Shown: one piece after another, positions 33,853 through 43,038 of the stretch
How the letters are laid out: every line of letters starts with the position of its first letter
How positions within the stretch are numbered: position 1 is the first letter of the stretch
NCBI RefSeq assembly: GCF_029436685.1
Contig: NZ_JAROCY010000018.1
Coordinates: forward strand, 1 to 64,000
Direction of reading: 5' to 3'
From: Novosphingobium cyanobacteriorum
Lineage (GTDB): Bacteria > Pseudomonadota > Alphaproteobacteria > Sphingomonadales > Sphingomonadaceae
Length of the DNA stretch: 64,000 nucleotides
Position numbers and translations under genes: made by a program
Notes under the pieces: generated by a model
Told to the model about the DNA's origin: nothing
The model's input: only the letters and a program-made list of their open reading frames with translations
The model's database searches: none

Positions 33853-33921
33853 ATATTGGCTGAGTCTTAAGCGGCCTCATATCCAGCGGGAAAAGACACG
33901 CAAAAAACTGAGGAGACGCCG

Positions 33922-35346
33922 ATGTCCGCCATCGCCGAGGCGACGTCCACCACGGGCCGCACCACGCGCGCACCCACGCTCATGCTGCCGCTGGCCGACT
34001 TCGCCCATGGGCTGGATCTGGCCACCCTGCCTGCCGAGGTGCTGCGGCAATCCCGCCTCAATATCCTCGACACGCTGGGCTGCATCGCTGCCGGGGTGAG
34101 GGAGCAGGATTCGCGCAGCCTGATCGCCATGGAACGGCGGGCCCAGCGCGGGCCGCGCGCGCGGGTGATCGGCCACGAGGAGCGTTTCCCGGTCGAAGTG
34201 GCGGCGCGGATCAATTCCTATTGCGGTGATGTAAGCGAGCACAACGACCTGGTCGGCAGCCACGCCAGCATTGCCACCCTCCCGGCGGCCATGGCCGTGG
34301 CCGACCAGTGTGGATCGACCGGTGCGGACCTGCTGCGCGCCTATATCGCCGGGACCGAGATCGTCACCCGGCTCTATGTGGCCTATTACGCCTGGAAGAA
34401 GTCCTACATGGACGTGGGCATCGCCCCTCCCGGGATCATCAACACGATCGGTTCGGCAGCGGGCTGCGCCATGCTGATGGGGCTGGACCATGCCGCCACG
34501 CTGGAAGCCATGGCGATCGGCGGTGGCCTTGCAGGCTGGTGCCCGGTCGGCGCGGTCTATGACGATGGCGCTTCGGTCAAGCCGCTGCTGCACGGGGCAT
34601 GGCCTGCCGGGATCGCTGTGCTGGCTGCGCGCTATGCCGCTGGCGGGATGACCGGTCCGGTCGCCGTGCTGGAGGCGCCGATGGGTCTGTTCGCCACCCT
34701 CGCCACCCATTACGAGGCCGAGGCGGTCAGCAACCCCGGCGTCTGGCACCTCGCCAATCCCCGCCGCAAGTATCACGCGGCCTGCGGCTACACTCATGCC
34801 GGGGCCGATGCCCTGGTCGCCCTGTACCGCGAACTGGGCGGAAAGGTGCTGGCCGATGCGCGCGAGATCGTGATCCACGTCCCGTTCTACACGCACCGCG
34901 CCGTGGCCAAGACCCAGCCGCCTGCCACGCCCACCGAAGCCCGCTTCCACCTGCCCTTCGCCGCAGCCCTTGGCGCGCTGGGCGAGGATGGGGTGAAGCC
35001 CGAGCACGGCCGCGACGTGGCGCAGTGGCTGGCCCGCGCCGACATGCAGGCCATGCTCGGCAAGATCCGCATCGTCGTGGACGAACGCTTTACCCACTAC
35101 GAACAATGCGCGGTCGACGTGGTCACTGCCGCTGGCGAGACCATCCACCGCGAGGGAAAGCCGCCGCGCGGCGCGCCCGCCAATCCGATGACTGCGGAAA
35201 TGGTCGAAGCCAAGTTCCGGGCCAATGTCGCCGGATTGCTCTCCACTGCCGAAGCGGACGCCTATATCGCGATGATCGCCGATATTGAGAGCCTGCCTGA
35301 CTGTGACGCCCTCTATCGCCCGTTCGAACGGGCGGCCGCCCTGTGA
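33922..35346 (+). CDS. MmgE/PrpD-family protein (first of a tandem pair)
   Basis: A 474-residue member of the family that includes 2-methylcitrate dehydratase PrpD and cis-aconitate decarboxylase. The helical N-domain (LNILDTLGCIAAGVREQDSRS), the SEHNDLVGSHASIATLPAA segment with candidate active-site D and H residues, and the second-domain KYHAACGYTHAGADA motif are all present. It should eliminate water from, or decarboxylate, a tricarboxylic-acid-like substrate without metal. It overlaps or abuts a paralogue, suggesting a heteromer or two related steps. A LysR gene precedes it. Confidence 0.86.
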   Translation: MSAIAEATSTTGRTTRAPTLMLPLADFAHGLDLATLPAEVLRQSRLNILDTLGCIAAGVREQDSRSLIAMERRAQRGPRARVIGHEERFPVEVAARINSYCGDVSEHNDLVGSHASIATLPAAMAVADQCGSTGADLLRAYIAGTEIVTRLYVAYYAWKKSYMDVGIAPPGIINTIGSAAGCAMLMGLDHAATLEAMAIGGGLAGWCPVGAVYDDGASVKPLLHGAWPAGIAVLAARYAAGGMTGPVAVLEAPMGLFATLATHYEAEAVSNPGVWHLANPRRKYHAACGYTHAGADALVALYRELGGKVLADAREIVIHVPFYTHRAVAKTQPPATPTEARFHLPFAAALGALGEDGVKPEHGRDVAQWLARADMQAMLGKIRIVVDERFTHYEQCAVDVVTAAGETIHREGKPPRGAPANPMTAEMVEAKFRANVAGLLSTAEADAYIAMIADIESLPDCDALYRPFERAAAL

Positions 35347-35357
35347 AGGAAGCCAGC

Positions 35358-36779
35358 ATGACCGCTCCGGCAGAACTGACCCGCCCCGTCGCACCCGCCA
35401 CGCTCCCCGCAGGCGAGCCGACCCTGATCGATCACATCGCCGCATTTGCTGCCCATGTCGGGCCCGATGCCGTGCCCGAGCGCGTTTCATGGCAGACCAA
35501 GCTGTGCTTGCTCGACACGATCGGTTGCATGGTTTCGGGCGCGACCGAGGCTGATGGCCTGCGCCTGTTCGCCGCCGAAATGGCGGGCGATCCGGGCGGC
35601 GCGGCGCGGGTCGTCGGCCAGACCGAGACAATGAGCCCGGAAGGCGCGGCGCGCGTGAACGGCTACCTCGGCGATCTGTTCGAACTCAATGACCTGATCG
35701 GCGGCCATGCCAGCATCGCCACCGTCGCTGCCGCCCTGGCCGTGGCCGACGAGGAGAGGCCCGACGGCAAGACCCTGCTCAAGGCCTGCATCGCCGGGAT
35801 CGAGTCCACCACCCGCATCCACTTCGCCTATTACGAACACATGAAGCCCTATACCGAGATGGCGATCACGCCGCCCGCGATCCCCAATGCGATGGGCTCG
35901 GCAGCGGCAGCGGCGATCATCTCCGGCGCGGGCGAGGCAGAGGTGCGCAATGCCATGGGCATCGGCATGGCCCTGGCCACATGGGGTCCGGCGGAACTGA
36001 CCTTTGGCGATGGCGGCACGGTCAAGCCGATGCTGCACGGATCGATGCCCGCCAGCGTCGGCGTGACCTCGGCCCGCTATGCCATGGGCGGGATGACGGG
36101 CCCTCGCACCCTGATGGAAAGCGACATCGGGCTCTATGCGACGATCGGGCGCGGGTACAAGCGCTGGGCGCTGGTCAACCCTGAAGGCTTCCACCTCGAC
36201 GAGCCGCGCCGCAAGTTGCATGCGTCCTGCGGCTATACCCACATGGCGATCGACCTGATGGGCCGCCTTTTCCGCGAGATGGGGCCGGAACGGCTTGCCG
36301 CCGCCCGGGCGATCCGCATCGCCGTGCCGGCCTATATCATGCCCGCCGTGGTCAAGACCGCGCCGCCGACCAGTCCCAACAATGCGCGGTTCCACATCAA
36401 CTATTGCGCGGCCCTTGCCGGCACCGGGATCGACGTGATCCTGCCCGAGCACAGCAACCGCTTCGACGATTTCTTCACGCCCGCCGTGGCAGACCTGATG
36501 TGCCGCATCTCGCTCGTGCTGGAGCCCTCGTTCGTCCACTATGCCGAATGCCGGATCGAGGTTGAGGAAGCCGATGGCGCGGTGGTGACGGTGGAAGGCA
36601 AGGCGCCGCGCGGCGCTCCGGACAATCCGCTGGGCGAGCAGGGCGTGCGCGAAAAGTTCGCCCGGCTGGTCGGCCACCGGATGAGTGCAACAGATATTGC
36701 CACCTATTGCGACCGGGTCATGCAGCTCGAACGCGAGGCCGATGTGGACTGGTTGCTGGCACCGTTCGTAGGCGGCTGA
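35358..36779 (+). CDS. MmgE/PrpD-family protein (second of a tandem pair)
   Basis: About 473 residues, paralogous to the preceding gene: the same order of motifs is seen (LLDTIGCMVSGATEADGLRL, FELNDLIGGHASIATVAAA, RKLHASCGYTHMAIDL, KAPRGAPDNPLGEQGV). The ATG at 35358 has an AAGGA site; a GTG at 35343 overlapping the previous stop is the alternative. The two copies have diverged well beyond allelic variation, so each probably has its own substrate or they form a complex. A hairpin with four T residues follows. Confidence 0.86.
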   Translation: MTAPAELTRPVAPATLPAGEPTLIDHIAAFAAHVGPDAVPERVSWQTKLCLLDTIGCMVSGATEADGLRLFAAEMAGDPGGAARVVGQTETMSPEGAARVNGYLGDLFELNDLIGGHASIATVAAALAVADEERPDGKTLLKACIAGIESTTRIHFAYYEHMKPYTEMAITPPAIPNAMGSAAAAAIISGAGEAEVRNAMGIGMALATWGPAELTFGDGGTVKPMLHGSMPASVGVTSARYAMGGMTGPRTLMESDIGLYATIGRGYKRWALVNPEGFHLDEPRRKLHASCGYTHMAIDLMGRLFREMGPERLAAARAIRIAVPAYIMPAVVKTAPPTSPNNARFHINYCAALAGTGIDVILPEHSNRFDDFFTPAVADLMCRISLVLEPSFVHYAECRIEVEEADGAVVTVEGKAPRGAPDNPLGEQGVREKFARLVGHRMSATDIATYCDRVMQLEREADVDWLLAPFVGG

Positions 36780-36799
36780 ATGCCTGTTCCAGAATGACA

Positions 36800-36832
36800 G
36801 GGGCGGTGACGCTGATGCGCCGCCGCCCTTTT
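36800..36832 (+). terminator. Rho-independent-like terminator after the PrpD pair
   Basis: GGGCGG (36801-36806) and CCGCCC (36823-36828) form a 6-bp GC stem followed directly by TTTT. It is 20 bp downstream of the second PrpD stop, in the 213-bp gap before the alcohol dehydrogenase gene. Confidence 0.55.
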
Positions 36833-36992
36833 CCGTGCGCAGATGTGATGCTTTGCGTCTGTCACAGATGGCCGCGAAAGTCGCCCATATGACCCTTGTT
36901 GTTGCGAGGCAGGGCGATTGTAATCCGGGCAAGATTATAACTCGGGGAAGCAGTGGCTGCACCACACACCCGGCACACGGCAACAGGAGAGA

Positions 36993-38048
36993 ATGATGAC
37001 CCAGGCTATTGGTTATGCTGCCTACGAGGCCGGCGCTCCCTTGGCGCCCTTCAACTTCGAGCGGCGGGAGCTGCGGGGCAATGACGTGGCCGTGCGGATC
37101 GAATACTGCGGGGTCTGCCATTCCGATCTGCACCAGTCCCGCAACGATTGGCACAACACCGCCTACCCCTGCGTTCCCGGCCACGAGATCGTCGGCGAGG
37201 TGATCGCCGTCGGGCCGGAGGTGACGAAAGTTGCACCCGGATCGAAGGTTGCGATCGGCTGTCTGGTCGACAGTTGCCGCGTCTGCTCGCCCTGCCAGCA
37301 CGGGCTGGAGCAGTTCTGTGAACAATATGCCACCGCGACCTACAACGGCAAGGACCGCGTTACCGGCGACCTCACCTATGGTGGCTATTCCGATCACATC
37401 GTCACGCGCGAGGAGTTCGTGCTGACCGTTCCCGACGGGCTGGACATGGAACGCGCTGCGCCGCTGCTCTGCGCCGGGATCACCACGTGGTCGCCACTGC
37501 GCCACTGGAACGCGGGGCCCGGAAAGCGCGTGGCCGTGGCCGGGTTGGGCGGGCTGGGCCACATGGCGGTGAAGCTGGCCGTCGCGCTGGGAGCCGACGT
37601 GACCGTCGTCACCACATCGGCATCGAAGGCTGATGACGCGCGGGCACTCGGCGCGCACGACGTACTGCTGTCAACCGATGCGGCGGCGATGGCCGCAGCG
37701 CGCAATCGCTTCGACCTCGTGCTCGACACCATCCCGGTCGGCCATGATGTTGCACCCTATCTCGGCATCACTGCGCTCGATGGCGCGACCGTCGTGCTGG
37801 GCGCGATCGACATGTTGCCGTCCTTCCACACCGGGTCGCTGCTGATGGGCCGCAAGACACTGGCCGGATCGATCATCGGCGGCATCGCCGAAACGCAGGA
37901 GATGCTCGACTTCTGCGCGGAAAAGGGTGTGCTGCCGGATTGCGAGACGATCAGCATGCAATCAATCAATGAGGCGTTTGAGCGGATGGAGCGATCCGAC
38001 GTGAAGTACCGTTTTGTGATTGACATGAACACTCTCCAAGAAAGGTGA
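36993..38048 (+). CDS. Zinc-dependent NAD(P) alcohol dehydrogenase (YahK/cinnamyl-alcohol type)
   Basis: A 351-residue MDR enzyme. Catalytic zinc ligands are C42 (CGVCHSDLH) and H64-E65; structural zinc C95, C98, C101 and C109; Rossmann motif AGLGGLGHMAVKLA follows. The CHSDLHQSRNDW pattern is that of the cinnamyl-alcohol dehydrogenase/YahK branch, which reduces aldehydes with NADPH. An ATGATG start follows an ACAGGAGAG ribosome site. It stands alone between the terminator after the PrpD pair and a long AT-rich gap before the TonB receptor. Confidence 0.9.
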   Translation: MMTQAIGYAAYEAGAPLAPFNFERRELRGNDVAVRIEYCGVCHSDLHQSRNDWHNTAYPCVPGHEIVGEVIAVGPEVTKVAPGSKVAIGCLVDSCRVCSPCQHGLEQFCEQYATATYNGKDRVTGDLTYGGYSDHIVTREEFVLTVPDGLDMERAAPLLCAGITTWSPLRHWNAGPGKRVAVAGLGGLGHMAVKLAVALGADVTVVTTSASKADDARALGAHDVLLSTDAAAMAAARNRFDLVLDTIPVGHDVAPYLGITALDGATVVLGAIDMLPSFHTGSLLMGRKTLAGSIIGGIAETQEMLDFCAEKGVLPDCETISMQSINEAFERMERSDVKYRFVIDMNTLQER

Positions 38049-38236
38049 GGCCTGCCTCCTGCTGGGGCTCCCTTCGAGCAGCGATGAGTACCCAGCTGGA
38101 GGCAATGTTGGGCAGGAGGCACCTATCAACCAAGAGTCGCGCCCAGCGACCCGTTTCAGACGGCCGTAGCGTTGCGATTCTATTCTGCATTCGACAAGTC
38201 CCTGGGACTCAAGGCTGGTCATGAGAGATCTGGCTT

Positions 38237-38252
38237 GATTCAGATTTGAATC
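38237..38252. promoter_or_regulatory. Inverted repeat GATTCA-N4-TGAATC
   Basis: A 16-bp symmetric site about 360 bp upstream of the TonB receptor start. Same 6-4-6 layout as the site at 38414, but a different sequence. Candidate operator only. Confidence 0.35.
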
Positions 38253-38413
38253 CGACGGGGAAAGCCTTCTGTCGCAGTAGCCTGATTTCTATGATCTCTG
38301 CTTGTGAGTTGGGATTTTCCTCACATTCTCATGAAACCAAACAGCATGTCGAGGGGGCTATCCTTGACTGGACGGCCCATGCAACAACATGCTTTTAAAA
38401 GAAAATATTTGAT

Positions 38414-38429
38414 TTAGCACATTTGCTAA
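38414..38429. promoter_or_regulatory. Inverted repeat TTAGCA-N4-TGCTAA
   Basis: TTAGCACATTTGCTAA is a 16-bp symmetric site in the most AT-rich part of the gap, about 185 bp upstream of the TonB receptor start. Candidate operator for an unidentified regulator. Confidence 0.42.
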
Positions 38430-38614
38430 GAAGTGTTTCTCAACTGTCAAGAGCTTTTGTCGCCAAGGTTGGCGATATCGTATTTATGGCGGCATTTGCA
38501 GCAACCTTGTGGTGAGGCCTCCAGTTTCGTTACCCTCAGCTATCCTTGGCGCGGTTCAAGAGCGTGTCCAAATGGCATGGTCAGCGCGCACGAAGGGAAT
38601 TGGGAGGGAATACC

Positions 38615-40942
38615 ATGAAGTACCGGCTTCTTGTCGGCGCGGCTACTTGCTGCGTATTGAACTATACCGATGCTTCCACCGCTTGGGCGCAAAGTGCTGC
38701 GCAAGATGAGCCCAATGCTGCTGAAATCATTGTTACCGCCACCCGTCGCGAAACTACCCTGCAGGCCACTCCGCTTGCTGTTTCGGCTGTTTCGGCCGAA
38801 GCGCTGACCGCCAAGGGCGTGAACGGCCTCGGCGATCTTGCCAACGGCGCGGTTCCGGGCATGCAGATCGCCTCGTTCGCCGGAACGCCATCCATTCTTG
38901 CCATTTCCGCACGCGGCATCGGTATTTCCGATCCGACACAGGGCACCCAGGAACTCGTCGTGCCGCTTTACATTGACGGCGTTCCATTGGGTCGCGCGCA
39001 GGGGTTGGGGCTTGAGCTGATAGATCCGGAGCGCGTGGAATTTCTGCGCGGTCCTCAGGGCCAGCTCTTTGGTCGCAATGCGGAAGGTGGGGCGATCCAG
39101 TTCGTTTCCCGCCGCCCGTCAGGGGAACTGCATGCTCAGGCGAGCGTCGAGTTTGGCAGCTTCAATCTAAACCACCAGAAGGTGCGGCTCGATCTCCCGG
39201 AGTTCGCCAACATCAAGCTGCAGGTGGCCTTCACGCACAATCAGCATGATGGCTTTACCAGGAACGTGCCCAAGGGCGTCTATAGCAACCAGACCGATTA
39301 TGGATTGCTGGACTCTTACGGCTTCCGGATAGCGGCAGAGTGGAATCCGACTGACCGTATCCGTCTGAACTATACCTATGACAATTCGGATACGACAGAC
39401 TCGCAGCCTTACATGTCATGGCTCCCGGTAGACATCGTTGGTCGCACGCCGTTCTCGCCCATGCCATCCGGCCTCTACTATCCGCGCGAGACGGTCGGCC
39501 CGCTTTTTAACGAAGCGTTCAAGACCAAGGCTAATGGTCATGCCTTGACCGCGCAGTTCCAGGCGAGCGACGAGATCACACTCAAATCGATCAGCTCTTA
39601 CCGCGAGGCCAGTCGCCACGGATCGAGCACGCTTGGACATGCGCTGGTTGCTGGTGGTTCGTCCAAGGGCATCCTCAATTCCAACGCCCGCGAGGACGTG
39701 GATCAGTGGCAGGTGTATCAGGAAATCCAGGCCATTGGCTCGTGGGAGCACTTTGACCTGACGGTTGGCGGCACCTATTTCCATGAAGATGTCACGGATG
39801 CCCGCCGCAGCTACATCACCGGTGCAGGCCTTGCGGCCGGTGCGCTCGGCATCGCCCCTGCTACCTTGGCAGGTTGTGTCGGGCTTGAGCGTTGCCTTAC
39901 TGCGAAGTCGATCCAGGAAGCCACTTCCGACTCCTACGGCATCTACGCGCAGGGCACTTATCGCCTACTTGACGACAAGCTGGAGCTGACTGCGGGGATC
40001 CGTTACTCGGATGACAAGAAGGTGGCAAATCGCACCTTCATCGCACCTCGCCTTCTCCCGCCATATACCGAAGCCACGCCATCGGGCGTACTTCCGCCGC
40101 AGGCGCTGTTCACCGCCAAGCGGTGGGATCCGGCGATCACTGTCAAGTACAACTTCAGCCCGGCTGTGAACGCCTATGTTCGTTATGCAACGGCATACCG
40201 CGCAGGCGGTGCCAACGTTCGTTCGTCGAACTTCCTCGGGTATGGTGCGGAGGAGGTGGAGAGCTGGGAACTGGGACTGAAGACCCGCTTCGCAGACAAC
40301 CGCGTCACGCTTAATCTCGCGGCATTCAGCAACCGCCTGAAGAACGCGCAGCAGACTGTTCAGGAAGCACCGACCACCAATCCTTCTCTCACCAACACGG
40401 TGAACCTGCCGTTCGCCTATACCATCAAGGGCATCGAACTTGAAACCACCATCCGTGCCGCCGAAGGCCTGAACTTCAGTGGGTCACTGGCCTACATGGA
40501 TGCACCGAAGTACTTCGAAATTCCAAACCCGATTGCAGCTGGAGCGCCACTGACACGCTTCTATCAGGTGCAGTCACCAGAAATACAGGGCAACGTCGCA
40601 GCCGATTACAAGACACCTGATTTTGGGATCGGGAACCTTGCGCTCCATGTCGATTACTCGTTCGCATCGAGCTTTATGGCAACACCTGGCGGCTTGTTGG
40701 TCGCTTCACTCGGGCCGACCTATAAGCGACCTGAAGCCAAAACGAACATGATGAACGGGCGCATCTCGCTGCAGAACGTCAAGATGGGCGGTGTCGCTGC
40801 TGAGCTTTCGGTCTGGGGTAAGAACCTGCTCGATGACACGAACTACATCTATGGGTTCGATGGGGCGGCATCGGGCGCGGGCTTTGCCGCGTTCGTCACC
40901 CCACCCCGCATGTTCGGCGTGGAACTGCGCGTCACCTATTGA
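38615..40942 (+). CDS. TonB-dependent outer-membrane receptor
   Basis: A 775-residue receptor. A signal peptide (MKYRLLVGAATCCVLN...STAWA) is followed by the TonB-box/plug start AEIIVTATRRETTLQ and plug residues through about 150, then a 22-strand-type beta-barrel ending in the aromatic-containing FGVELRVTY. The ATG at 38615 has a GGGAGGG ribosome site; the frame is open further upstream but would hide the signal sequence. It should take up a large or hydrophobic substrate across the outer membrane with TonB energy. Sphingomonads commonly carry such receptors in catabolic clusters. An intrinsic terminator follows. Confidence 0.93.
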   Translation: MKYRLLVGAATCCVLNYTDASTAWAQSAAQDEPNAAEIIVTATRRETTLQATPLAVSAVSAEALTAKGVNGLGDLANGAVPGMQIASFAGTPSILAISARGIGISDPTQGTQELVVPLYIDGVPLGRAQGLGLELIDPERVEFLRGPQGQLFGRNAEGGAIQFVSRRPSGELHAQASVEFGSFNLNHQKVRLDLPEFANIKLQVAFTHNQHDGFTRNVPKGVYSNQTDYGLLDSYGFRIAAEWNPTDRIRLNYTYDNSDTTDSQPYMSWLPVDIVGRTPFSPMPSGLYYPRETVGPLFNEAFKTKANGHALTAQFQASDEITLKSISSYREASRHGSSTLGHALVAGGSSKGILNSNAREDVDQWQVYQEIQAIGSWEHFDLTVGGTYFHEDVTDARRSYITGAGLAAGALGIAPATLAGCVGLERCLTAKSIQEATSDSYGIYAQGTYRLLDDKLELTAGIRYSDDKKVANRTFIAPRLLPPYTEATPSGVLPPQALFTAKRWDPAITVKYNFSPAVNAYVRYATAYRAGGANVRSSNFLGYGAEEVESWELGLKTRFADNRVTLNLAAFSNRLKNAQQTVQEAPTTNPSLTNTVNLPFAYTIKGIELETTIRAAEGLNFSGSLAYMDAPKYFEIPNPIAAGAPLTRFYQVQSPEIQGNVAADYKTPDFGIGNLALHVDYSFASSFMATPGGLLVASLGPTYKRPEAKTNMMNGRISLQNVKMGGVAAELSVWGKNLLDDTNYIYGFDGAASGAGFAAFVTPPRMFGVELRVTY

Positions 40943-40954
40943 TCTTGATGGGGC

Positions 40955-40973
40955 GGCGGCAAGCCAAGCCGCC
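40955..40973. terminator. GGCGGC hairpin after the TonB receptor
   Basis: GGCGGC-N7-GCCGCC lies 13 bp past the receptor stop. It has no T-run and precedes a stronger terminator at 41002. Confidence 0.4.
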
Positions 40974-41001
40974 ACCCGTTAAACATGGAAAGCCTTTGAA
41001 G

Positions 41002-41032
41002 CGTCCTCTGGCCTTGGTCAGGGGACGTTTTT
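41002..41032 (+). terminator. Rho-independent terminator of the TonB receptor gene
   Basis: CGTCCTCTG pairs with CAGGGGACG (one G-T wobble) around an 8-nt loop, followed by TTTTT. This is the clearest intrinsic terminator in the window. Confidence 0.75.
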
Positions 41033-41111
41033 GTTCCGAGAAATGCGTTATTGCTCACCCAACTTGAACGAGGCTGGTGCGATAGGCGCTGCGCAATCTG
41101 GCCGAGAATTA

Positions 41112-41867
41112 TCAGCTTGGCGGCACGCTACTAGAGCGGGCAAGATTCTTGTAAAATTCGTGCACCCGGATGAGGTCGCGGCGCATTTCGGCGATGGCAG
41201 CATCTCCATTGCGTGCCCTCAACGCTACAAGCAGGCGTTCTCGTGATCGCAGGGTCTCCTGCCCCGGATCAGAGCCGAGCTGCTCAGTGAAATGGCGCAC
41301 CAGATCGGCAATGCTGGTCATGAACACGCCCAGCAATGGATTGTGTGTGGCAGCTGCGAGAACATCGTGAAACTCGATGTTGCAACGCGATTTCTCCCGC
41401 AGCCTCCCCGATTCATAGTGCAACCTTGCGCGCGCCACATTGGCTTCCAGCGCGGCGAGGTCCTCGTCCGTCATATTCTCAACGACAAGCCGGATCACCA
41501 CGTCGGCCAGCAGCAGGCGAGTTTCCCACAGGTCGTCAAACGAGATGTTTCCCAGCGAGAGCAGGTCTCGCATGTTTTCGCTGATTACATTGGGGCGGCC
41601 GGATGTGACGAAGGCCCCGCCGGTCTTGCCCGGCCGCAGATCGACGATTCCGGCCTGCTCCAGAGCCCGCAGCCCTTCCCGGACGGCATTGCGCCCGACT
41701 CCAAGCCGCACGCTTAGATCACGTTCGGGCGGAAGCTTGTCACCGGGCTTTAGATGCCCTTCGACGATCATAGCGCGGATCCGTTCGACCACGCCTTCGA
41801 ATGTCCGGACCGATCGAACGGGACGGAAATCGGGTTGAAGTCCCGGCGATACGGACGGAATTGCCAT
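41112..41867 (-). CDS. GntR-family regulator, FadR/FCD subfamily
   Basis: About 251 residues: an N-terminal winged HTH (VVERIRAMIVEGHLKPGDKL, GVGRNAVREGLRALEQAGIV) and an all-helical FCD ligand domain with candidate metal-binding histidines (EFHDVLAAATHNP, VRHFTEQL). The ATG at 41867 lies 20 bp after the thiolase-like gene stop on the same strand. The ribosome site (GGGAG) is close to the ATG. As the last gene of the DUF35-thiolase operon it likely autoregulates; the long palindrome at 43580 upstream of that operon is the obvious candidate target. Confidence 0.9.
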   Translation of the reverse strand: MAIPSVSPGLQPDFRPVRSVRTFEGVVERIRAMIVEGHLKPGDKLPPERDLSVRLGVGRNAVREGLRALEQAGIVDLRPGKTGGAFVTSGRPNVISENMRDLLSLGNISFDDLWETRLLLADVVIRLVVENMTDEDLAALEANVARARLHYESGRLREKSRCNIEFHDVLAAATHNPLLGVFMTSIADLVRHFTEQLGSDPGQETLRSRERLLVALRARNGDAAIAEMRRDLIRVHEFYKNLARSSSVPPS

Positions 41868-41886
41868 TTCTCCCAGTAGCCGCCTT

Positions 41887-43038
41887 TCAGTCCGTGGCCA
41901 AGATCGCCAGAGCTTGGGCGGACAAGACGCCGCCATTGCCCTGCGCAATAGCAGTCCGAGCGCCCGCGATCTGGCGTTCACCACATTCGCCGCGCAACTG
42001 GCGCACAGCCTCGATGATGGTGAAAAGTCCGTACATCCCGGGGTGGGTGCATGACAAGCCACCGCCATTGGTATTGACCGGCAACCTGCCACCCGGCGCA
42101 ATTGCGCCCCCTTCCACGAACGGTCCGCCTTCACCTTTTGGGCAGAATCCGAGGTCTTCAAGGAACAGGATCGTGTTGATCGTGAATGCGTCGTAGAGCT
42201 GAACCACGTCTATATCGTTTGGCCCCAGACCGGCCGCAGCATAGGCGCGTGGAGCGCATTCGGCCAGAGCGGTTCGAGTAAGGTCGGGCATGCTGGAGAT
42301 ATTGTGATGTGTGGTGCTGCTGGCGGCGCCCAGAACCTTGACCGGCGTGCCCTTCAGGTCCGCAGCCCTGTCCGCCCGGGTCATCACGATCGCTGCACCA
42401 CCATCAGTGACAAGGCAGCAATCAAGGACTGAAAGCGGATCTGAAACCAGCCGCGAGGCGCGGTAATCGTCCAGTGTCATCGGATCGCGCTTGAACGCTT
42501 CGGGATTGAGCATCGCCCATTGGCGGGCGGCCACGGCCACTTCGCCCAACTGGTTTTTGGTCGTGCCAAATTCATGCATGTGCCGCGCTGCGGCCATGGC
42601 ATAGGAACTGACTGGCAAGACGGGATTGTACCGCGCCTCGTAGGGCCATGGCTGAGAGGTGCGGGCCAATTTGCCTGAAGCCGATGCCTGATTGGAGCCG
42701 AACGCGATCAGCGCGCAATTGATCAGTCCGGCATCGAGCAGCCAGGCCGCCCGCTCGAGCCAGGTTTCGAAGACGTTGCCACCGGGGCGGCTGTTGTCGA
42801 TCACCTTGGGCTGGATGCCGAGGTACTGGGCAAAGCTGGTGCCGCCGCCAAAGGTATCGCTGCTGTTGGTATAGAACAGTCCATCTACGTCGGCAAAGGT
42901 CAGCCCTGCTTCGCGCAGCGCGTTGCGGGCAGCAATGGCGGCAAGGTCGTGAGCTTCATAACCCGGCGCCCGGCCGGTGCCAAAGGTGCTGACGCCGACT
43001 ATGGCGGTCGTGCCGCGAGGGAAGAGGCCGACGTTCAT
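41887..43038 (-). CDS. Thiolase-superfamily protein lacking catalytic cysteines (Ltp2/SCP-x-like, possible retro-aldolase)
   Basis: A 383-residue thiolase-fold protein of the lipid-transfer (SCP-x) branch. The nucleophilic-cysteine site reads DNSRPGGNVFE (81-91) and the C-terminal CxGxG-type site reads AQGNGG (365-370), so both thiolase cysteines are absent; the histidine of the THPG motif (H332) remains. Tyrosines Y282 (QLYDAF) and Y336 (HPGMYG) lie where the steroid side-chain aldolase Ltp2 has its catalytic tyrosines, as far as I recall. Ltp2 needs a DUF35 partner, and a DUF35-like gene overlaps this one as ATGA. Retro-aldol C-C cleavage is therefore more likely than thiolysis. Confidence 0.8.
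   Translation of the reverse strand: MNVGLFPRGTTAIVGVSTFGTGRAPGYEAHDLAAIAARNALREAGLTFADVDGLFYTNSSDTFGGGTSFAQYLGIQPKVIDNSRPGGNVFETWLERAAWLLDAGLINCALIAFGSNQASASGKLARTSQPWPYEARYNPVLPVSSYAMAAARHMHEFGTTKNQLGEVAVAARQWAMLNPEAFKRDPMTLDDYRASRLVSDPLSVLDCCLVTDGGAAIVMTRADRAADLKGTPVKVLGAASSTTHHNISSMPDLTRTALAECAPRAYAAAGLGPNDIDVVQLYDAFTINTILFLEDLGFCPKGEGGPFVEGGAIAPGGRLPVNTNGGGLSCTHPGMYGLFTIIEAVRQLRGECGERQIAGARTAIAQGNGGVLSAQALAILATD

Larger units (their letters stand above)
38049..38614. other. 566-bp AT-richer intergenic region upstream of the TonB receptor
   Basis: No convincing gene is seen here. The stretch is visibly richer in A and T than its neighbours, especially 38380-38460, and carries two 6-4-6 inverted repeats (38237-38252 and 38414-38429). 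It probably holds the receptor promoter and its control sites. Frames open on the minus strand around 37960-38220 run antisense into the alcohol dehydrogenase gene and have no family match. Confidence 0.5.

Noticed and set aside
33877..35631. 584-codon minus-strand frame
   Set aside because: Antisense to the first PrpD-like gene; composition and lack of motifs mark it as a shadow.
35487..37658. 723-codon minus-strand frame
   Set aside because: Antisense to the second PrpD-like and the alcohol dehydrogenase genes; no recognisable domain.
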